A DNA stretch of 64,000 bases from Lates calcarifer (Eukaryota; Chordata; Actinopteri; Centropomidae). The position numbers and the translations under genes are program-made. The stretch is from positions 2,304,427 to 2,368,426 of the forward strand of contig NC_066851.1 in NCBI RefSeq assembly GCF_001640805.2, given 5' to 3'. The notes under the pieces are model-generated. The model made no database searches, had not been told where the DNA came from, and saw nothing but the letters and a program-made list of their open reading frames with translations. Position 1 is the stretch's first letter. Each line of letters opens with the position of its first letter. Shown here in pieces: positions 1 to 39,720 of the stretch.

Positions 1-2999
1 TCAAAAAGTGATGATTTATAGCAGATCCAGGGTCAGTTTGTCGTATGTCGTCTGCACTCAGGCACCTTTCTTTTCCTTGTAGTTTACACCTTTTCACCTT
101 ATGCATATCACATTCACATTGCACATACAGGTAACAGATACAGATAAACCATGACACACAACTTCATACGTCACACTCAGGTTATTTAGAAAGTCGTCCA
201 AAAACGAGTTTGTATTTATAGTGCGCACATTTAGTTCACTTCTCTACAGTCACACTGAGTTACAGCTGCCTTGCCTTTCTCATTTCAGTTGCAGTTGAGC
301 TGCCACTGCTGAGGCTGCCATGCTTTACAATACAGTTGTTTTTCATATTTTTGTTTTGGCTAATTATTGGCTAATTTTTGGCTAATTACAGTGTTGCTGT
401 ATTTGTAGTTTAGTTGTGAGTGTTTTTTCTTTTTGTTTTCTCCTACAGTGGTCTGATCAGACGTTATAAAGGTTCCTCTTTTTGTTCAGTAAGCCAGGTC
501 AGTTGGGTCTGTTCAGTTCTATTCAGTCGTGGCCTGAGTTCACTTCTGTTGAACTGACGTCTTTGATGGGCCTAGAACTTTTGTTGCTTACTGGTTTAAA
601 CAAAACCCTCTTTTTGAAAATACACCTGTGAATCTCCATGCCTGCCAGCTCAGCTACTCACAGAGATTTTAAAATACTAAGCCAGGACTGTGTAGTTACT
701 GGACAACAATAATAAGATTCATGCAGAATTCATCTGGATTATTGCTCTTAAAACCAGATTATAAGTGCAGTTACTGGCACATCATCACCAGGACCTTCAG
801 GATGTTCAGGGCTGTATGTTTGATGATGTTTTCATATATCTGTTGGGAGGAGCAACAGACATCACAGATATGAAGCTTTTTCATCAAACTGTTATCCTCT
901 CTCCATTTCATTGGAGGACACTGATTTCTGTCGTGCACACGTGCACACAAACTTATGTACCTGCATGTGGTTAGGACTGGGGAAGACCAGGCCCATCAAC
1001 AACCCTCAGTAGTAACAGTTCATCACAGTGGAACTAAATGTTGTCCACAAGACACCACGTGGCTGAAGATGACTGATCCATTTACCTATAGTAGGCATGA
1101 AAGAGCAAAGCTCATCTAAGTTTTGATGCCAGAGAGCTTAAAAAGTTGAAGCATAAGAAAACATTGTGAAGGTGAGGGGGCAAGCTGTGCTGAGTGACAG
1201 ACACTTTAGCACTAACTGGGGTCGTCAGCTCTTCAGGTCACATTGCAAAACTCTTTTCAGAGGGAAGCAAATGAGGGCAGACCCCCACCCCACACCCCTG
1301 TCCCTCCACTCGCATGTTTATTTATGGACTCTTGTTTTTACAGCACAGAATAAATGGCTCATGTGACACAGCATTAGTCTGCACATTATCAACACAGGCA
1401 ATAAGTCACCATTAAGCCTGCTCATTCCCACATAACAAACCCCTGACCCTCCACTGCTCACCACCCGCCTGACATTCAGCTTACAGTTTCACTGACAAAC
1501 TGACATATTGAATCCATACGCTGTTTGAAATGACTGTTTTTTTGCACTGAAACAGCAGATCATAGTTTTGTCAAAGTGTTTGTCAGTCAGGAGTGATAGA
1601 AGTGTTCCACAGTTGTAATCCTTACGAGTTTCCCAGTATTAGACCCCATTTTGAAAAATATTATTTTTATTTATTTTTTTTTTTTTTTCTCAGAAATAGC
1701 CATTCAGTGTATCTGCCTCTCTATATAATACACTGTACAACTTCATACAGGAATTTGGTGGAATCTATTAATGTTTTATTATTAACTAGTTTTAGAGCTA
1801 TTTCAGAACTTACAACACAAGCTCTTTTTGCCCTTGTTGTGTTTCCTGGAATGTTACTGCCACCAAGGCATGGACTGTTTCCTCTGAAAGTAATTACAAC
1901 AGTGCAAACCCAGTATTAGTATGGTGTTCCTAATAAAATGCTTGCTGAATGTATGTGTGTGTTTCTTGTTTTTATATCATGATGTGAACTTGTGTGTTCA
2001 GAGTGTATAACTAGACTTGTGCTGATTCCATTTCCACTGAGTTCCTACAGTGTAGCTCTACAGTAACTGTCCCTGTTCCCCTCAGCAAACCAAGGCGTGC
2101 GTTTCTCTCACCCTGCCAGAGTCCTTCAAACCTCAACCACACAGCCTTATTTCATAGAACAGTATTGACAGATTAGCAAACAGCTATTGACCTCAGAATC
2201 AGATCCCAGCTCTGTATACTTACAAAAGTAATGCAAAGGGTTAACTTGTTAGTTAAATATCCATATATGTGAATATTAATACATAATTGTGAATACATGC
2301 CTAATATGTATTATTAGCTGCAGTTTGCAGACTCTTTGCTTTGCTGCAAAATGAGTTGACTGTTACTCCAGAGTGAAACCTGATCCTGTTGGTGAACCTG
2401 TTCTCCTTCTCTCCTGCTGTTTGTTCCCTGGGACCTGCTAAAGTTGCTGTGGTATGTAGTCAGCAGACACCTCGGACAGAGCCAATATAGTGGGTGATGC
2501 TGATGAGGCTCAGAGCCTGCTGGAGGAGCTGAGCAGATGATGGACACAGAGCTAGAGGAGTGTAAATAGGTCAGGAGGAGATGGATTTGGAGTGTCACGA
2601 AAAGGATAATATACACACTTTCACTTAGTGTATGTATGGTTTTTCATTATTACACATTTTGTCAAGGTTTAAAGTTAACAGATAATTGTGGTTAAGCTGC
2701 TGACCATGAATTGCAACATTCTGGGTTCATGTCATTCCCAATCCCTCTTGCAATTATTTAATAAAGGCATAAAAAAGGTCCAAAATGTATTTCCCAAATT
2801 TCCTACTTTAACGTTAACCTACCGCACATACTGCAGTTCGTTCCTTTATAAAATGAAAGACTGTTTGAAGAAGGGATTTCTAGAAACACACTTCCGTCCA
2901 ACAAACCATGAACAATTAACAGGTCCTGGATAGGTCAAAATTTTCATTCCAAATTCAACTTTAAAAATAGAGGCACAACCATCTTGATTTACATCATAT
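1..2999. other. no gene recognised
   Basis: AT-rich DNA with only short chance open frames of no recognisable family. One Tc1-like terminal fragment near 1905-1958 is the only identified component. Confidence 0.6.
1905..1958. mobile_element. Tc1-like terminal repeat fragment
   Basis: Reads cagtattagtatggtgttcc then taataaaatgcttgctgaat. It matches the terminus seen at 35970-36012 and, degenerate, at 45365-45407, so three copies of this family lie in the window. Confidence 0.6.
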
Positions 3000-3179
3000 T
3001 TCTTCCAATATCATCTGTGATCCTAAAAGATGATAGGTCATAGTGATCGGTTCCCTCTAGCAAACTCCAGTTCTTGCATGTGTACATGCCTCAAATTAGG
3101 GTAATATGGAAATTATATCTCTATTATATCTTCAAAAAAATTAGATCCTCCAAGATAGTGCTATCTTTCTGGACCAGTA

Positions 3180-3843
3180 TGGTCTCTCCAAAATTCTTGC
3201 ATGTAGAACTGAGACTATGAATGGGGGCCAGAGTAACCATTGGGATCTTGGACACCTCAATTATCAAGGCTGTGTCCCCCAGTTGCTCAGTTGGGTTGTG
3301 CAGCCAGCTCTAAGAAGAGTCCTTCTATTATTAAAGAATTATGGAGGCCACCGTGTTCCTGGGAGCCTTCAGTGCAGCAGAACGTTTTTTTTGGTAGCCT
3401 TCTCCAGATGTGTGCTACGACACAATCCTGCCTCTGTGCCCTGCAGATAGTTCCTTCGACCTCATGGCTTGGTTTTGGCTCTGATTTGCATTGTCAGCTG
3501 TGAGACCTTATATAGGTGTGTGCCTCTCCATCATCCATCATTGTGTCCAATCAATTAAAGTTACAACAGGTGGAGTCCAGTCAATGTGTAGAACTATTTC
3601 AAAGATAATCCAGAGAAATGGAAGGAACCTGAGATAAACTTCAAGTGTCAAAGCAAAAGGTCAGAATACTTATATCAATGTGATATTTAAATTTTACCTT
3701 TTTAATTAATTTGCAAAAAAATCTAAAATTCTGTTATAATGAGGTATTGATTGTGGACTGATTCTTTCAGTTTCAGCATACGGCTGCAACATGATATAAT
3801 GTGAAAAAATTATAGGGTCTGAATACTTTCTGAATTCACTGTA
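3180..3843 (-). mobile_element. decayed Tc1-like transposon, 5' part
   Basis: The right end reads gtctgaatactttctgaatt then cactgta, the terminal sequence of a very common fish Tc1 family, with TA at the outer edge. Inward lie the typical untranslated leader (caacaggtggagtccagtca) and antisense fragments of the transposase N-terminus, with many stops. The 3' part is missing. Confidence 0.75.
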
Positions 3844-4399
3844 CGCAATGGAATCTATTAAAGATTTACCCAAACCTTTCTGATAATTGTGACAGATGCT
3901 CTCAGATACCATCAGACCTGACCCACATGTTTTGATCATGCCCGAGCCTGGAGAAATACTGGAAGTTTTTTTTTTATTAATCTGAGTATGGACCCATCAT
4001 CTCAGACTGCAATAAGACTGACTACTGAACAAACCAATGTAATTTATGTTGCTTCTCTAATTTCCTATGGAAAGATTGCTCACCCCACCAAAACATATCA
4101 TAATGTCATTTTTGAAATTGGAAAAGGATCAAATTCACACTTTGTGGCTCACTTTTATGGCAACCCATTTCAGTTGATTGGAATATGGGGAATGCAATAG
4201 GATGCAAACAACTGAGGATCATTTTGGGTGTATGTACACATATGCATACATCAGTGTGCATATAGAAACACTAAGTATTGAGCTGGAATAGTGTAGGCGA
4301 GTACACAGTGTACAGTATAATGAAATATGATCTTTTTATGACCTTTTCTTTCAGTATATGAATTCATCATTCACATTCAATGTCTGTCCATTTTCCTCT

Positions 4400-4970
4400 G
4401 CTTATTTGGGGTCAGGTTGTGGTGGCAGCAGGCTAAGAATCAGCTAAACTGGCTCCTTTCAATGCAAAGGAGCAGTGGGTCCTCCCCAGCTGAGCACAGT
4501 CTGAGCCAAGCCCTGCTTTCCCTTCCTGAGTCACCGAATGGTTTGCCAGAACTCCTCCCACACCTGAGGATTTGCTTCCATGACTGCAGAAGCTGCATCC
4601 CCTCTGGCCCCCCCTGTAACCTCTCTGATGCTTCAACAGACCTCTGGACCAACCAGGACTGAAAGGCCTTCCTCTTCAGCCTGATGGCCTCCTTCACTGC
4701 CAGTGTCCACCAATGGGTTCTCAGGTTGCCGCTTTGACAGGCACCAACAACCCTGTGACCACAGCTCTTAGCCTACGCAATGGAGGCCTTGAACAAGGTC
4801 CACTCGGACTCCATGTCCCAAACCTCTCACGGGATACATGAGAAATTCTTCCAGAAATGGGAGTTGAAGACTCTGCAGACAGGGGCCCCTGGCAGACATT
4901 CCCAGTTCACCTTCACTACAGCTTGGGTTTGCGAGGTCTGTCCAGCAGCCTGCCCCGCATGTGTATCACG
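4400..4970 (-). mobile_element. LINE-like dispersed repeat fragment
   Basis: Phrases such as gaactcctcccacacctgag and ggtccactcggactccatgt resemble, from memory, a non-LTR retrotransposon common in fish, here in reverse orientation. No intact frame. The clade is not assigned. Confidence 0.5.
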
Positions 4971-5933
4971 TATAACACTGAATTAAGCCCACAGGACCCA
5001 AAGTGAATGACCATACCATTACTTTTATTGTAGATATACTGGGCTACAATTATAAAAAAAAAAAGAAAAAGAAAATAAAATTCAAACAAAAAAAATTAAA
5101 GGTATTTGTGATCCATAAGGTGCAGACCGCAAACCACTGCAGCACGGTATTACAGTATGAGTGAGGAGTTCAATTTCTATTCCATATACTATGTCCCTTA
5201 AACATTTGCTGCAGGTTGTAATGGCCCATAATTCCCCATACTGATGACAGTTCATCTTTCGTTCCATTTAGTTCCGCTCTGCTGGTGTTCTGCTGCTCAG
5301 CGAACAGTCTCTGTCGGTGCTCCGTGCTGGCTTCATGAGACCAATATCTGCTGCCAAAAGAGTTCTCTTCCCACCCCACTTTCACTGTTTATCAAAGGCA
5401 TTTCAGTTCTCTTTTAACACTGTTCACTTTCCAACTGCACCTTAAAGGAAAAATCCACCCTAAAACACTAGTACTGTTGGAAAACATACCAACTATCATG
5501 GTTCAGATTTTCTTGTTTGGTGGAGCATTTCTGTTCCATTCTTCTGAGTCTCTGGCCAAATGACTGACATCACATACAGATATAGTTCTAATAAAAGTAA
5601 AAGCTTTCCAAGGACTTCAGAATCAAAGTGGATATAAACAGGATTTGTTGACAGTGGGTAACAGAAAACATTGAACATCAATTACTCACATAATAATATA
5701 TATAATAAATTAAGAACAAAGCTAAATCCAACAGTAACTGACTGCATCTAAAGCTAAACCATTCCTGTTGCAAGCCCCGATCCAGGACCATCACACTAAT
5801 CCTGCATCACCGTCGCCTAGGATTTAGATACTTTATACTTCTCTGCCACTACACTTCAGAGGGAAATAGTAATTTTTCAGATTAAAAGGACTGAAATAAA
5901 TAAACATACGATTAACTAACTTAAAGATTAAAC

Positions 5934-6161
5934 CAGTGGTTCCCAACCTTTTTGGTCTGTATCCCCTTACAGAAATGCAGTGTGAATTTGGGACCATTTG
6001 CCACATTTCAGATGTGTGCATCAATAGTTCTACCAAAGAGAAAAAAAAAATGTATCAGAACTTAGTTTGTCTCCATTCTTCTGTCCATTAATCCGCTTAC
6101 AACCCCACAGATTTCTCTTGAGACCCTTTTAAGGGCCCAATCCCTTGGTTGGGAACCACTG
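5934..6161. mobile_element. short non-autonomous hAT element
   Basis: 228 bp bounded by terminal inverted repeats CAGTGGTTCCCAACC and GGTTGGGAACCACTG. Flanks are gattaaac (5926-5933) and gactaaac (6162-6169), a 7-of-8 match, as expected for the 8-bp duplication of the hAT superfamily. No coding content. Confidence 0.85.
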
Positions 6162-8492
6162 GACTAAACAACCCTAACTGCCCTAATGTATTAGTATCTA
6201 ATAATGCCATATTACTTCTTGCACCACTGAGTTTACTTGTTGACAGAGTTACAGGAGGTTGTGATACAGGACTGTGATACAGATTGTAACAGTCCTGGAT
6301 CAGTCCTATGGAGATGTGTGGAAATGTGACAAGGTTATTAAGAACTTTCAATCTCTGGAGAGATACAAGAAAACTCCTGAGGCCTCAGAGTTCACTTGGA
6401 AAAAAAGAGGAAAAAAATATGACAGTTTTAAATCTCTATCAAGTAGGCTGTCAAAATGATAACCTTTAATAGCTAGAGTTGTAACTAGAGCGTTTTTGTA
6501 AGAAAATCAAGATAAACTGCAGTATCTACATAATCAAAACTGACACAGACTGATCCATATTAAGACTCAAAACTGTAACTGAAGCCAAATACTAACTTGA
6601 GGGAGGTGTGTATGTTTGACTATTTTTTTTCTGCTGATTACTGTGAAAAAGTCCTAAATACATCCACGATGATTCAAGATTGTACATGGATACATTTGAA
6701 ACTCACTTTTTAGAGGCAGTGGATTTTAAATGTAACTACAATGGTGTGATGGCAAAGTTAAACAATCTCAAATAACGAAAGCAAACATCAGATTTTAGTA
6801 TCCGTCTCCCAAAATCAAAGGGCAAAAAGGCTTCCTTCTGGGGCTGCCATCTTGTCTCCACAAATATTAAATAAAAAATCTTGTCAAAGATAGCTTTGTC
6901 CCATTTCATAAGCCTCCCATATTAAAGGATGTACCCACCAAAGTTGTGGCCTTCAAAGGACTGAAGGATTGTAAGCTGAACTTTTAAGTTTTTGTTCACT
7001 TAGCGCACAATAGATTTTGGAATACTTAGGACAAAGGATACTTGGGTGTTGAAGTGAAAATCTCAGCCACAGTTGGAAGCCCTTTTCACAGCCTTGATTA
7101 CCTGCTTTGTATTCTTTTTCATAGATATCCAGATCTGGTCAAAACAAACACATAATAAGGGCTGTCACAAAAAAATAAAAGATGTGGTGGGGTGGAAATG
7201 ACCGTATTCAAATGCAACCCACACAGCATAATCCTAAACTACATTCACCAGGGTGGCAAGTGTTACTGTAAGGCAGTCATATTTGCAAAAGGCATCAAAC
7301 AGTCCTTTATTGTAACTGTGTCAAACCCAAAATGCTTCCACGCATTACTTTTTAGATTACTTATAATGCATCATGATTATCTGTTTAATATGCTCTGCTT
7401 TGCATTAATGAAAAGAACAATAGTCTCATTTGTGAAAGAACAATTGGGTAGGAAAGACTACATTTTATGAAAGCCCCCTTGTTCACTAAGAATTTTGAAT
7501 TATAACAGATCAAATATTTGATTTCTTAAACATACAAACAATCATTTAAATAAAAAAAAAAAGAAAGGTGACAGCCCCAGTTCACAGGAATTCACCAGCC
7601 TGCGGAGACGTAAACTAGGCATGTTAAAGACAAGTGTGAACACTGCTACAAGTAACAACACTTCATTATGGGCTATGATTTATCCAAAAGTACAGGAGCA
7701 CGTTTGAGTGGATTTTTCCTTTAAGTTCCCAATAAAGGGCTAGGGGAGGTTTGTCTTATAAGTAACAAACAACAGGAGTACAAAAGAGGCTGGGATCATC
7801 ACTTGACTGACATCCATTTCAAAGTAGTCAGAAGAGAATTAAATCAAGAGTCATTTCATCATTCAAGTCATGATTGGACGCAGAGTTTGACTAACAATTC
7901 ATTTCCAAACAGCTGTTTAAGGCAGGACATCAGTCCAGACATTTTAGCCCCAAATTACAAAGATTGTTTTTACAGTGTATTCATCAGATGATAATTTGCA
8001 GGCACATTTTGTGTCCCCTCCCAAAGCCCCTTATTCTCTGTTTAAATAGGTTTGTGTCATACCAGCAATTGAAACAGCAGCAAAGACTGAACCGCATTAG
8101 TCCTCTTAACATTACGGCATCATATATACACTTCTTTTTTCCTCCATCTTTCACTCCCTTTCACACTCTGACATGAGGTAAAGTATGGCGCCCAAGTGCA
8201 ATGCTCAATTGTGCTACATGTACAAAACAAGAAAAAAAAAAAAAAAAGGAAAGAAAAAAAAACCTGCCAGTACAAGAAAACGTAGTCTGCTCTGAATAAT
8301 GCAGGACCACCTCAACTTCAGCCACACACACCTTCCTCCTCAATTAAAAGAAAAAAAAGAGAGAAAGAAAAACATACGAGGTTGATGGATACTGATGCCA
8401 CTTGTGGCTGACTAGATTAATTGTGATCCTTATTGTCATCAGTCACAAACAAAAATGTGGGTGGGTGTGGCACCATGAGTGATTTCACATTC

Positions 8493-8534
8493 TTTTTTGT
8501 TTGTTTGTTTGTTTTTGTTTTTTTGTTGTTGTTA
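8493..8534. repeat. (GTTT)n simple repeat
   Basis: T-rich tract dominated by GTTT units. Confidence 0.85.
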
Positions 8535-8610
8535 AGTAATCCCTCCCCCTGTCCCTCCTGGCATCTCACAAATAATTAGTGTGTCGAGCCAGAGAAAAAG
8601 TATAAAGGGC

Positions 8611-8648
8611 TGTGTGTGTGTGTGTGTGCGTGTGTGTGTGTGTGCGCG
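8611..8648. repeat. (TG)n microsatellite
   Basis: TG dinucleotides with two CG interruptions. Confidence 0.9.
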
Positions 8649-11600
8649 CTACAGACTGAGATGAGGGAGGGTATGAGTCTGGAGAGCCAGATACACTCCA
8701 AATCTAAAGTCTGATAATATAATCTCTCTCTCTCTCTAATAAGGAAATCAAAAAGCACAGCCAAGATTTCAGGGTTTATATGGGTCGACTACAGAGGGTC
8801 AGACACCTGCTTGAGAAGTAATGACAGATTGCACTCTGTTTGACAGGGACAGGCTGCAGAATGATATACTTTTACAAGTTTTATGGTGCAACTGAGTTTG
8901 CATTGATTTTTCAATTCTCTCTGCAAGACCCAACATATGAAATGTATGGCACCCAGAGAGGTACCTAAGAGTAATTCAGTCGTTGGCAGGCAACAAAGAT
9001 TAGGACAGAACTATCGAGTTCTTTTTTCCAGCTGAATTTCAAACACGAACCTACTGAAATAACAAATTTAATACCTACAATATGAATGCAGGAGCTATCA
9101 TTTCAAATACAGTTGTCATGTCAAAGACATTTGTTTGTGGTTTACGTACGAGTATTTTCCTCCAGTTATCTGACGTTCTCTTATTTTACCTCTGTGCCTC
9201 AAATCCTGGGACTCGGGTTACCACTTGGTTTCTGAAGGTCCAGCCTGAGTTGCTACTAGTCACAAATTTCTGTTTGTTCTAATAAATATTTAACACAGCC
9301 AAAGAGTCTGTAAACAGGAGCAACATCTGTTGAACCTTTAGTCAATTTAACTGTAGCAAATTTCTGAGTGCTGCTTTAGGAATATGGACGATCAAACATG
9401 AAATAATAAAGGCTTTGAAACGGATTCTAACTCAACACAACACAGAGCCCTGAGTAATAATACCTTAAATCTGCATAAATAAATACTTGTTTTCAAAACA
9501 ACCGATCAAATGAATATGTGTAATATGAGAGGGTGACCAACTCTGCAGGTCCCCCTCAGCTCTATACATCCTTTCAGCATCTCTCACTTCATCCTTTTGG
9601 TTTTACTTCCTGCTAAGTCTGCTCTCATCAACTTTGTTTCCAGCAGCAGCAACAGCTGTTTCAGTAAACAAACATGCTAACAGAGGTAAAGGCAGAGTCA
9701 AGACTGGACTTCTATCACGTGATTATGTCAGCGATCTGTTTACAGCTTGCTGCGCAGCACCCCAAATGACATTTAAAACATATATTAAGAACCCAGGGAA
9801 GTGTTTCGGACTGTATTTTCAGAGCTCAGCCTCGGATGGATGGGACTGGATGGGTTTCTCTGGCCATTCTGGTTGAAATATTTTGTTGTATATAAATATG
9901 TTATTTAGTACAGTCATGTTTATTTTCAACTGTAACTTCAAATTATCATCAATTCAATCAACTGCTCCCTGTGTAAACGATGTTCAGAATGATTCCAGTT
10001 CAGGCTATGCTGACACTAATCTCCCACAGAGAAGGCACTGAGATTACTGCGAATGTCGACTCAGTGAGATATTTGATGAGTTGTATACTGTATAATGTGT
10101 GATGTAGTTGGTTCAGTTGTCACAGTAAAAAGACGTATGTGTCACTGTCAGTTACTGAGCTGCAGTCTTGTCCACAAATGAACAGTGAGTGCACTGTCCT
10201 TTGAGGTAGAGACATTACAGTGGGATTTTGTAACTGTGAATTTGATTTCAGATACCTATACTGACACAACTGAGGAGCCAAACAAGTGTAAGTCTTTTCC
10301 AAACCTTATCTATGAAGACAGTTCTGCAGAAATAAGTGTTTTGGACTATATTTAAAGTTAAAGAGTGCAATCTGATTACCTCTACAAGCACTGATCCTCA
10401 TCTGACCAATGCATCCTCCGGAGTCTCAACAAGTAATAGCTAATGAATAAAAAGAGTTAGGCTCTGTGCAGAGAATACACTTCCTATGTCCGCCACAAAA
10501 AATCATCAAGTGTCAACCTCAAGTATGGGAACGGGTAGGGACAACAACGCAGCTCTCCTCTACAGCTAGATGGCTGACAAACAAGACAACCAAATCAAAC
10601 AGATTTCCAAAAAAAAAAAAAAAAAGTCAAATAAAGAGGTATCATAGTTACAGTGCAAAAAGATGAGAAATTCAAGCTTAATACAAAAACATAGCACCAA
10701 ACAAAAAGAAAAAAATAAAGACAAGGAAATGCATGCAATTAACTGAGGTATTCAAGTGAAAAAAGGGCTTATTGATGAGAAATAAAAGACATTTAGCAAG
10801 AAGCAAAATTTGAAAACACTCCACCCCCCCCACCCCCCAAAAAAGAAACCAAAAAAAAAAAAAAAAAAAGAAAAAGAAAAAAAAAAAGAAAAGGAAAACA
10901 GGCTGGTATCCTTATCCCTAGGAATTGACTTCAACCTCATAGTGTCACATCTGCTATAGCTTTGGTAGGTACGGGATGTGAGGAACACTAGTGTGTTGAA
11001 ATGAATTGGCCTTTTTCACAAAGACTGTATTTGAAAAGATTCTATGTGTCTTACACGAGTATCCAATTTGTAGAAAAGTCTGCAGCATATTGTACGTGTG
11101 ATATGTCTTTCTCTTCTTATATCAAAACTGGGTGATTCATTCCATGGAAAGACATTTAGTGCGCAAGAATGACTAATTCAATTCCATCCATTCTTGGTAT
11201 CAAAACATATTAAACCAAATCACCAAGATAATGCCATAAACATCCAATTGCTCTCACACACTCTAGATATATCCATAGACTTAGAATATTTATAGAAGCC
11301 ATCCAGTTGTCATGGTTTATACATAAGCTACAAGAACATGCAACCTCAAGTGCGGTTAAAAACTAGTTTAAATTACAGTAACTGGGAATGTTGAAATTCC
11401 TATCCGTCTTGCAGGATATGAGGGTGAGCCTTAGCATCAAAGGCCAAGAATATCATTCATGTATTTTATAGTTTTTATATATATATTTATATACTTTGCT
11501 ACAAATATGATTTTGGTGTCAATGTGACCACACAATTCTCAAAATAACAGACCCTAATGGAATAAGTGCAAAAATTATTAAGAATACCATTTCAAGACAG

Positions 11601-12215
11601 ATTTCAGACAGAAGTGCCACCAGGTTTTTGTTCCAGTGGTATCTGTTAGCCATGTCTGCCGTTAGCGTTTTAAAAACCGCTTTAAAACTGACTGGCACTA
11701 GTGCACAGGCTGAGGAGTTTAGCGTTTTTTGTTTTTATTTTTTTCTTCCTACATACTTTGATTTACACCTTTGACTGAACTATGTACAATCTAACACTAC
11801 ACAATAAGCATAAGCCTCATCTCAATGACATAGAGGTTAACAAAAAAAAAAAACCCACTAAATAAACTGAGAAATAGACACTGCGACCTGACCTTTTTTT
11901 TTTTTTAACAATTAACTAAACGTTAATAAAGCACTCATGTGATTACACAAAGCAGAGAGGGAAAGTAAAGATTGTGTTTGCGCAAAAGAAAAAAAAAAAG
12001 AAAAAAAAAAGGTAAAAGATCCAATGTGAAATCCGTTGTGAGATCAGTCTGTTTCTTTTGTTGCATCTCCACACAGTGTTCCTGGCTGCCTTGGTTGTAC
12101 CATTGCAGGCTGAAGATACGGGACTAGCATCGCGCTGTGTTGGGAAGCCGACGTTGCTTTTTCTCCATTAGCGTCAATAGCTTAGGTGCTAATGCTGAGA
12201 GCTCGGAGGAGGAGC

Positions 12216-37599
<25,384 letters not shown>

Positions 37600-38212
37600 C
37601 TGGCAAGAGAAATGAAGATACTGCATTAATATATACAGGCAACGGACACAACAGTTGATGAACTCGCCATCCTGAAAGTTGAAAAACCATATCAGCACAG
37701 CCATGATGAGCAGAAGCTCCTCAGATCTACCAATGACAGCTTGAGAGAGAGGTACTGGCACAGGTAACTGATCATAGACAGTGACTGGGAAAATGTTGTT
37801 TCCAGTGCACAATGGTCTTTCATTGGTTTAAGAGCTGTCTGCTTTGACTAAATGTCTTTTAATTGAAGTTACACAGGACTAGTTAGTTTAGAGAGTAAAG
37901 ACCAACATGTGTGGAGTTTGAGTAGGGAGTGAGAACAGCTTGTTTAGAGCTTGAGAGCAAACATGGCAAAGGGAAGATGGTTGGAGAGAATAGGAGGCAA
38001 TAATGCAAACAGATTTCTTAGGAAATATACTTACAGGTAGTAATTGAGACTTTCTGGATAAGCAGACACTTAATCTGGGCTTCATGATAAAAAATCTCTT
38101 AACCAACTCCTGATGCTCCCCCACGTTTAAATTGGAATAGACCTGAGAAACCAGAAAACACAGAGCATTGTTATGTCCATGAATTTAAGATACGGCACAG
38201 ACATAGAGAAGT

Positions 38213-38859
38213 CTATGAAAGTTTATCAATATGTTTGCATCAACATGGTTGGGTAGTGGGTCAAGAAGAAACATCATGATTTTCACTACATGGCAGCAAC
38301 AATTCACAGAGAAAACCTAGCTGCCTTCGAGCGGTTATAGAAATCAAAGGTGAAGATGAACAGAGCAAGAGAAGTTTGGTATGGGACCATTTGGAGCTAA
38401 GAAATAACAAAGCTCATTGTAAACACTGCAATGCCGTGTGCTCGTTCAAGTTACATTTTGGGAAAACTGTCTGCACTAAATAGCCAAATGTTAGAATTAT
38501 ATATTATATTTTTATTTTTTCAGTATTTTGTTAATGTTTGATATGATTGATAACTTTTTTGTATTGTGTCTGAATGACTCACCGTAGCTTTGGTTTGTTA
38601 ACTTGTTGGGTTTGGCTCAGAGCCTTGGACCTTGCTGCTATTATGAGGCTGCAGATCTTTGTTGTTTTGCTCTGTTAGTTCAACTTTAAAGGCTTTGTTG
38701 AAGAGGATTGTTGTTGGACTAGAAGTTCTTCTTGGAATAAAGATTTAACTGAGGAAAAACACACTGTCTTTGGTAGCCTATACTCTGTCATAAGCATTTT
38801 CAGTATAAAAAATAATGATTGACCAATCAAGGGAATTTCTTCAAATGCCCATCCCTTCC
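38213..38859 (+). mobile_element. hAT-like transposon remnant, second copy
   Basis: The 3' end reads ttcttcaaatgcccatccct, the inverted terminus of the copy at 23870-24998. Positions about 38355-38450 read RSLVWDHLELRNNKAHCKHC, a BED-type zinc finger with its C-x-x-C pair. The 5' terminus is lost. It lacks the LINE insertion found in the other copy. Confidence 0.75.
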
Positions 38860-39049
38860 AACAAGCCCCAAAGAATAAACTGTATAACGCATGGATGGAT
38901 GGAGTCTCCAATAAGGTAACGAGTGTTCACACAATCACTTTATTCAACATGAATATACAGTAAGTGATAGAGGTTAGCATGGCTGCCAGACAGTTTCTGT
39001 TACTGATGATTATTATACTGTGACAGCACTCATGAGTAAAACGTCTTAC

Positions 39050-39097
39050 CTCGGCACAAATGGGGAGTGGCAGGAACTGTGACTGGATCCTCCAGCC
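39050..39097 (-). other. putative non-coding dicer1 5' UTR exon
   Basis: A 48-nt segment with a strong acceptor (sense tttttgtttttgcag|GGCTGG) and a strong donor (GCCGAG|gtaagac). It lies between the CpG-rich region and the first coding exon, where vertebrate Dicer genes usually have non-coding exons. Inference from splice signals only. Confidence 0.45.
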
Positions 39098-39720
39098 CTG
39101 CAAAAACAAAAACAGCTCTAAATGAGACTGGCGAGGTACTGCTGGTTCCCAGATGCTAGATACTGATGGAGTTACATGGGGGAGAGGGAAGAAAGATCCA
39201 TCACTACAGTAAGACAAGCTTTTCAACACACTTTTGACATAACCCATAATCACCACCAGACCACACAACTCTACCGTGAAGACTGCTAAGTCCTGCAGCT
39301 GTAACCAATCCCAGCAGTCAGCTTGATGAAGCAAGCACAAGTCCTTATATTACCGGGGGAGCTCCTAGGTGGTTAACGCAACTTGATGCACATCCATGGA
39401 GTTTCATGCGAGCAGTTAATCAAATCTAACCTGATTATTTGTTGGTCTGTGCCAAAATGAACAGTTCTGATGTGAGTCCTCTGACATATTTAGTGCCAAA
39501 GAGGTATTTCAAACGAGAACAGAACAACTCCAGTTCAAACACCGGCAGGTTCAAATATTGTCAACACTGGGGTAGGGAAAATGCAAGCTCGGGGTGGTTT
39601 GATGGACTGTGGACTTCAGTGTGACCTGTGATGTGATGAAGTCCAAACAAGCACTGATTCCAAAGATTTTTGTCCCTATCAATCCCAATCAGTCCCTATC
39701 TTGGACGATAGCCTTTAAGA

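Larger units (their letters stand above)
6462..12215 (-). other. dicer1 3' UTR and flanking DNA, end undetermined
   Basis: No coding exon was recognised. Part of this must be the dicer1 3' UTR, since it follows the stop codon directly and vertebrate Dicer 3' UTRs run to several kb. The sense strand is U-rich: long + strand A tracts lie at about 8230-8262, 10607-10625, 10850-10892 and 11988-12011. A possible polyadenylation signal (AATAAA on the minus strand) is at 11734-11739, but nothing shows which signal is used. Confidence 0.5.
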
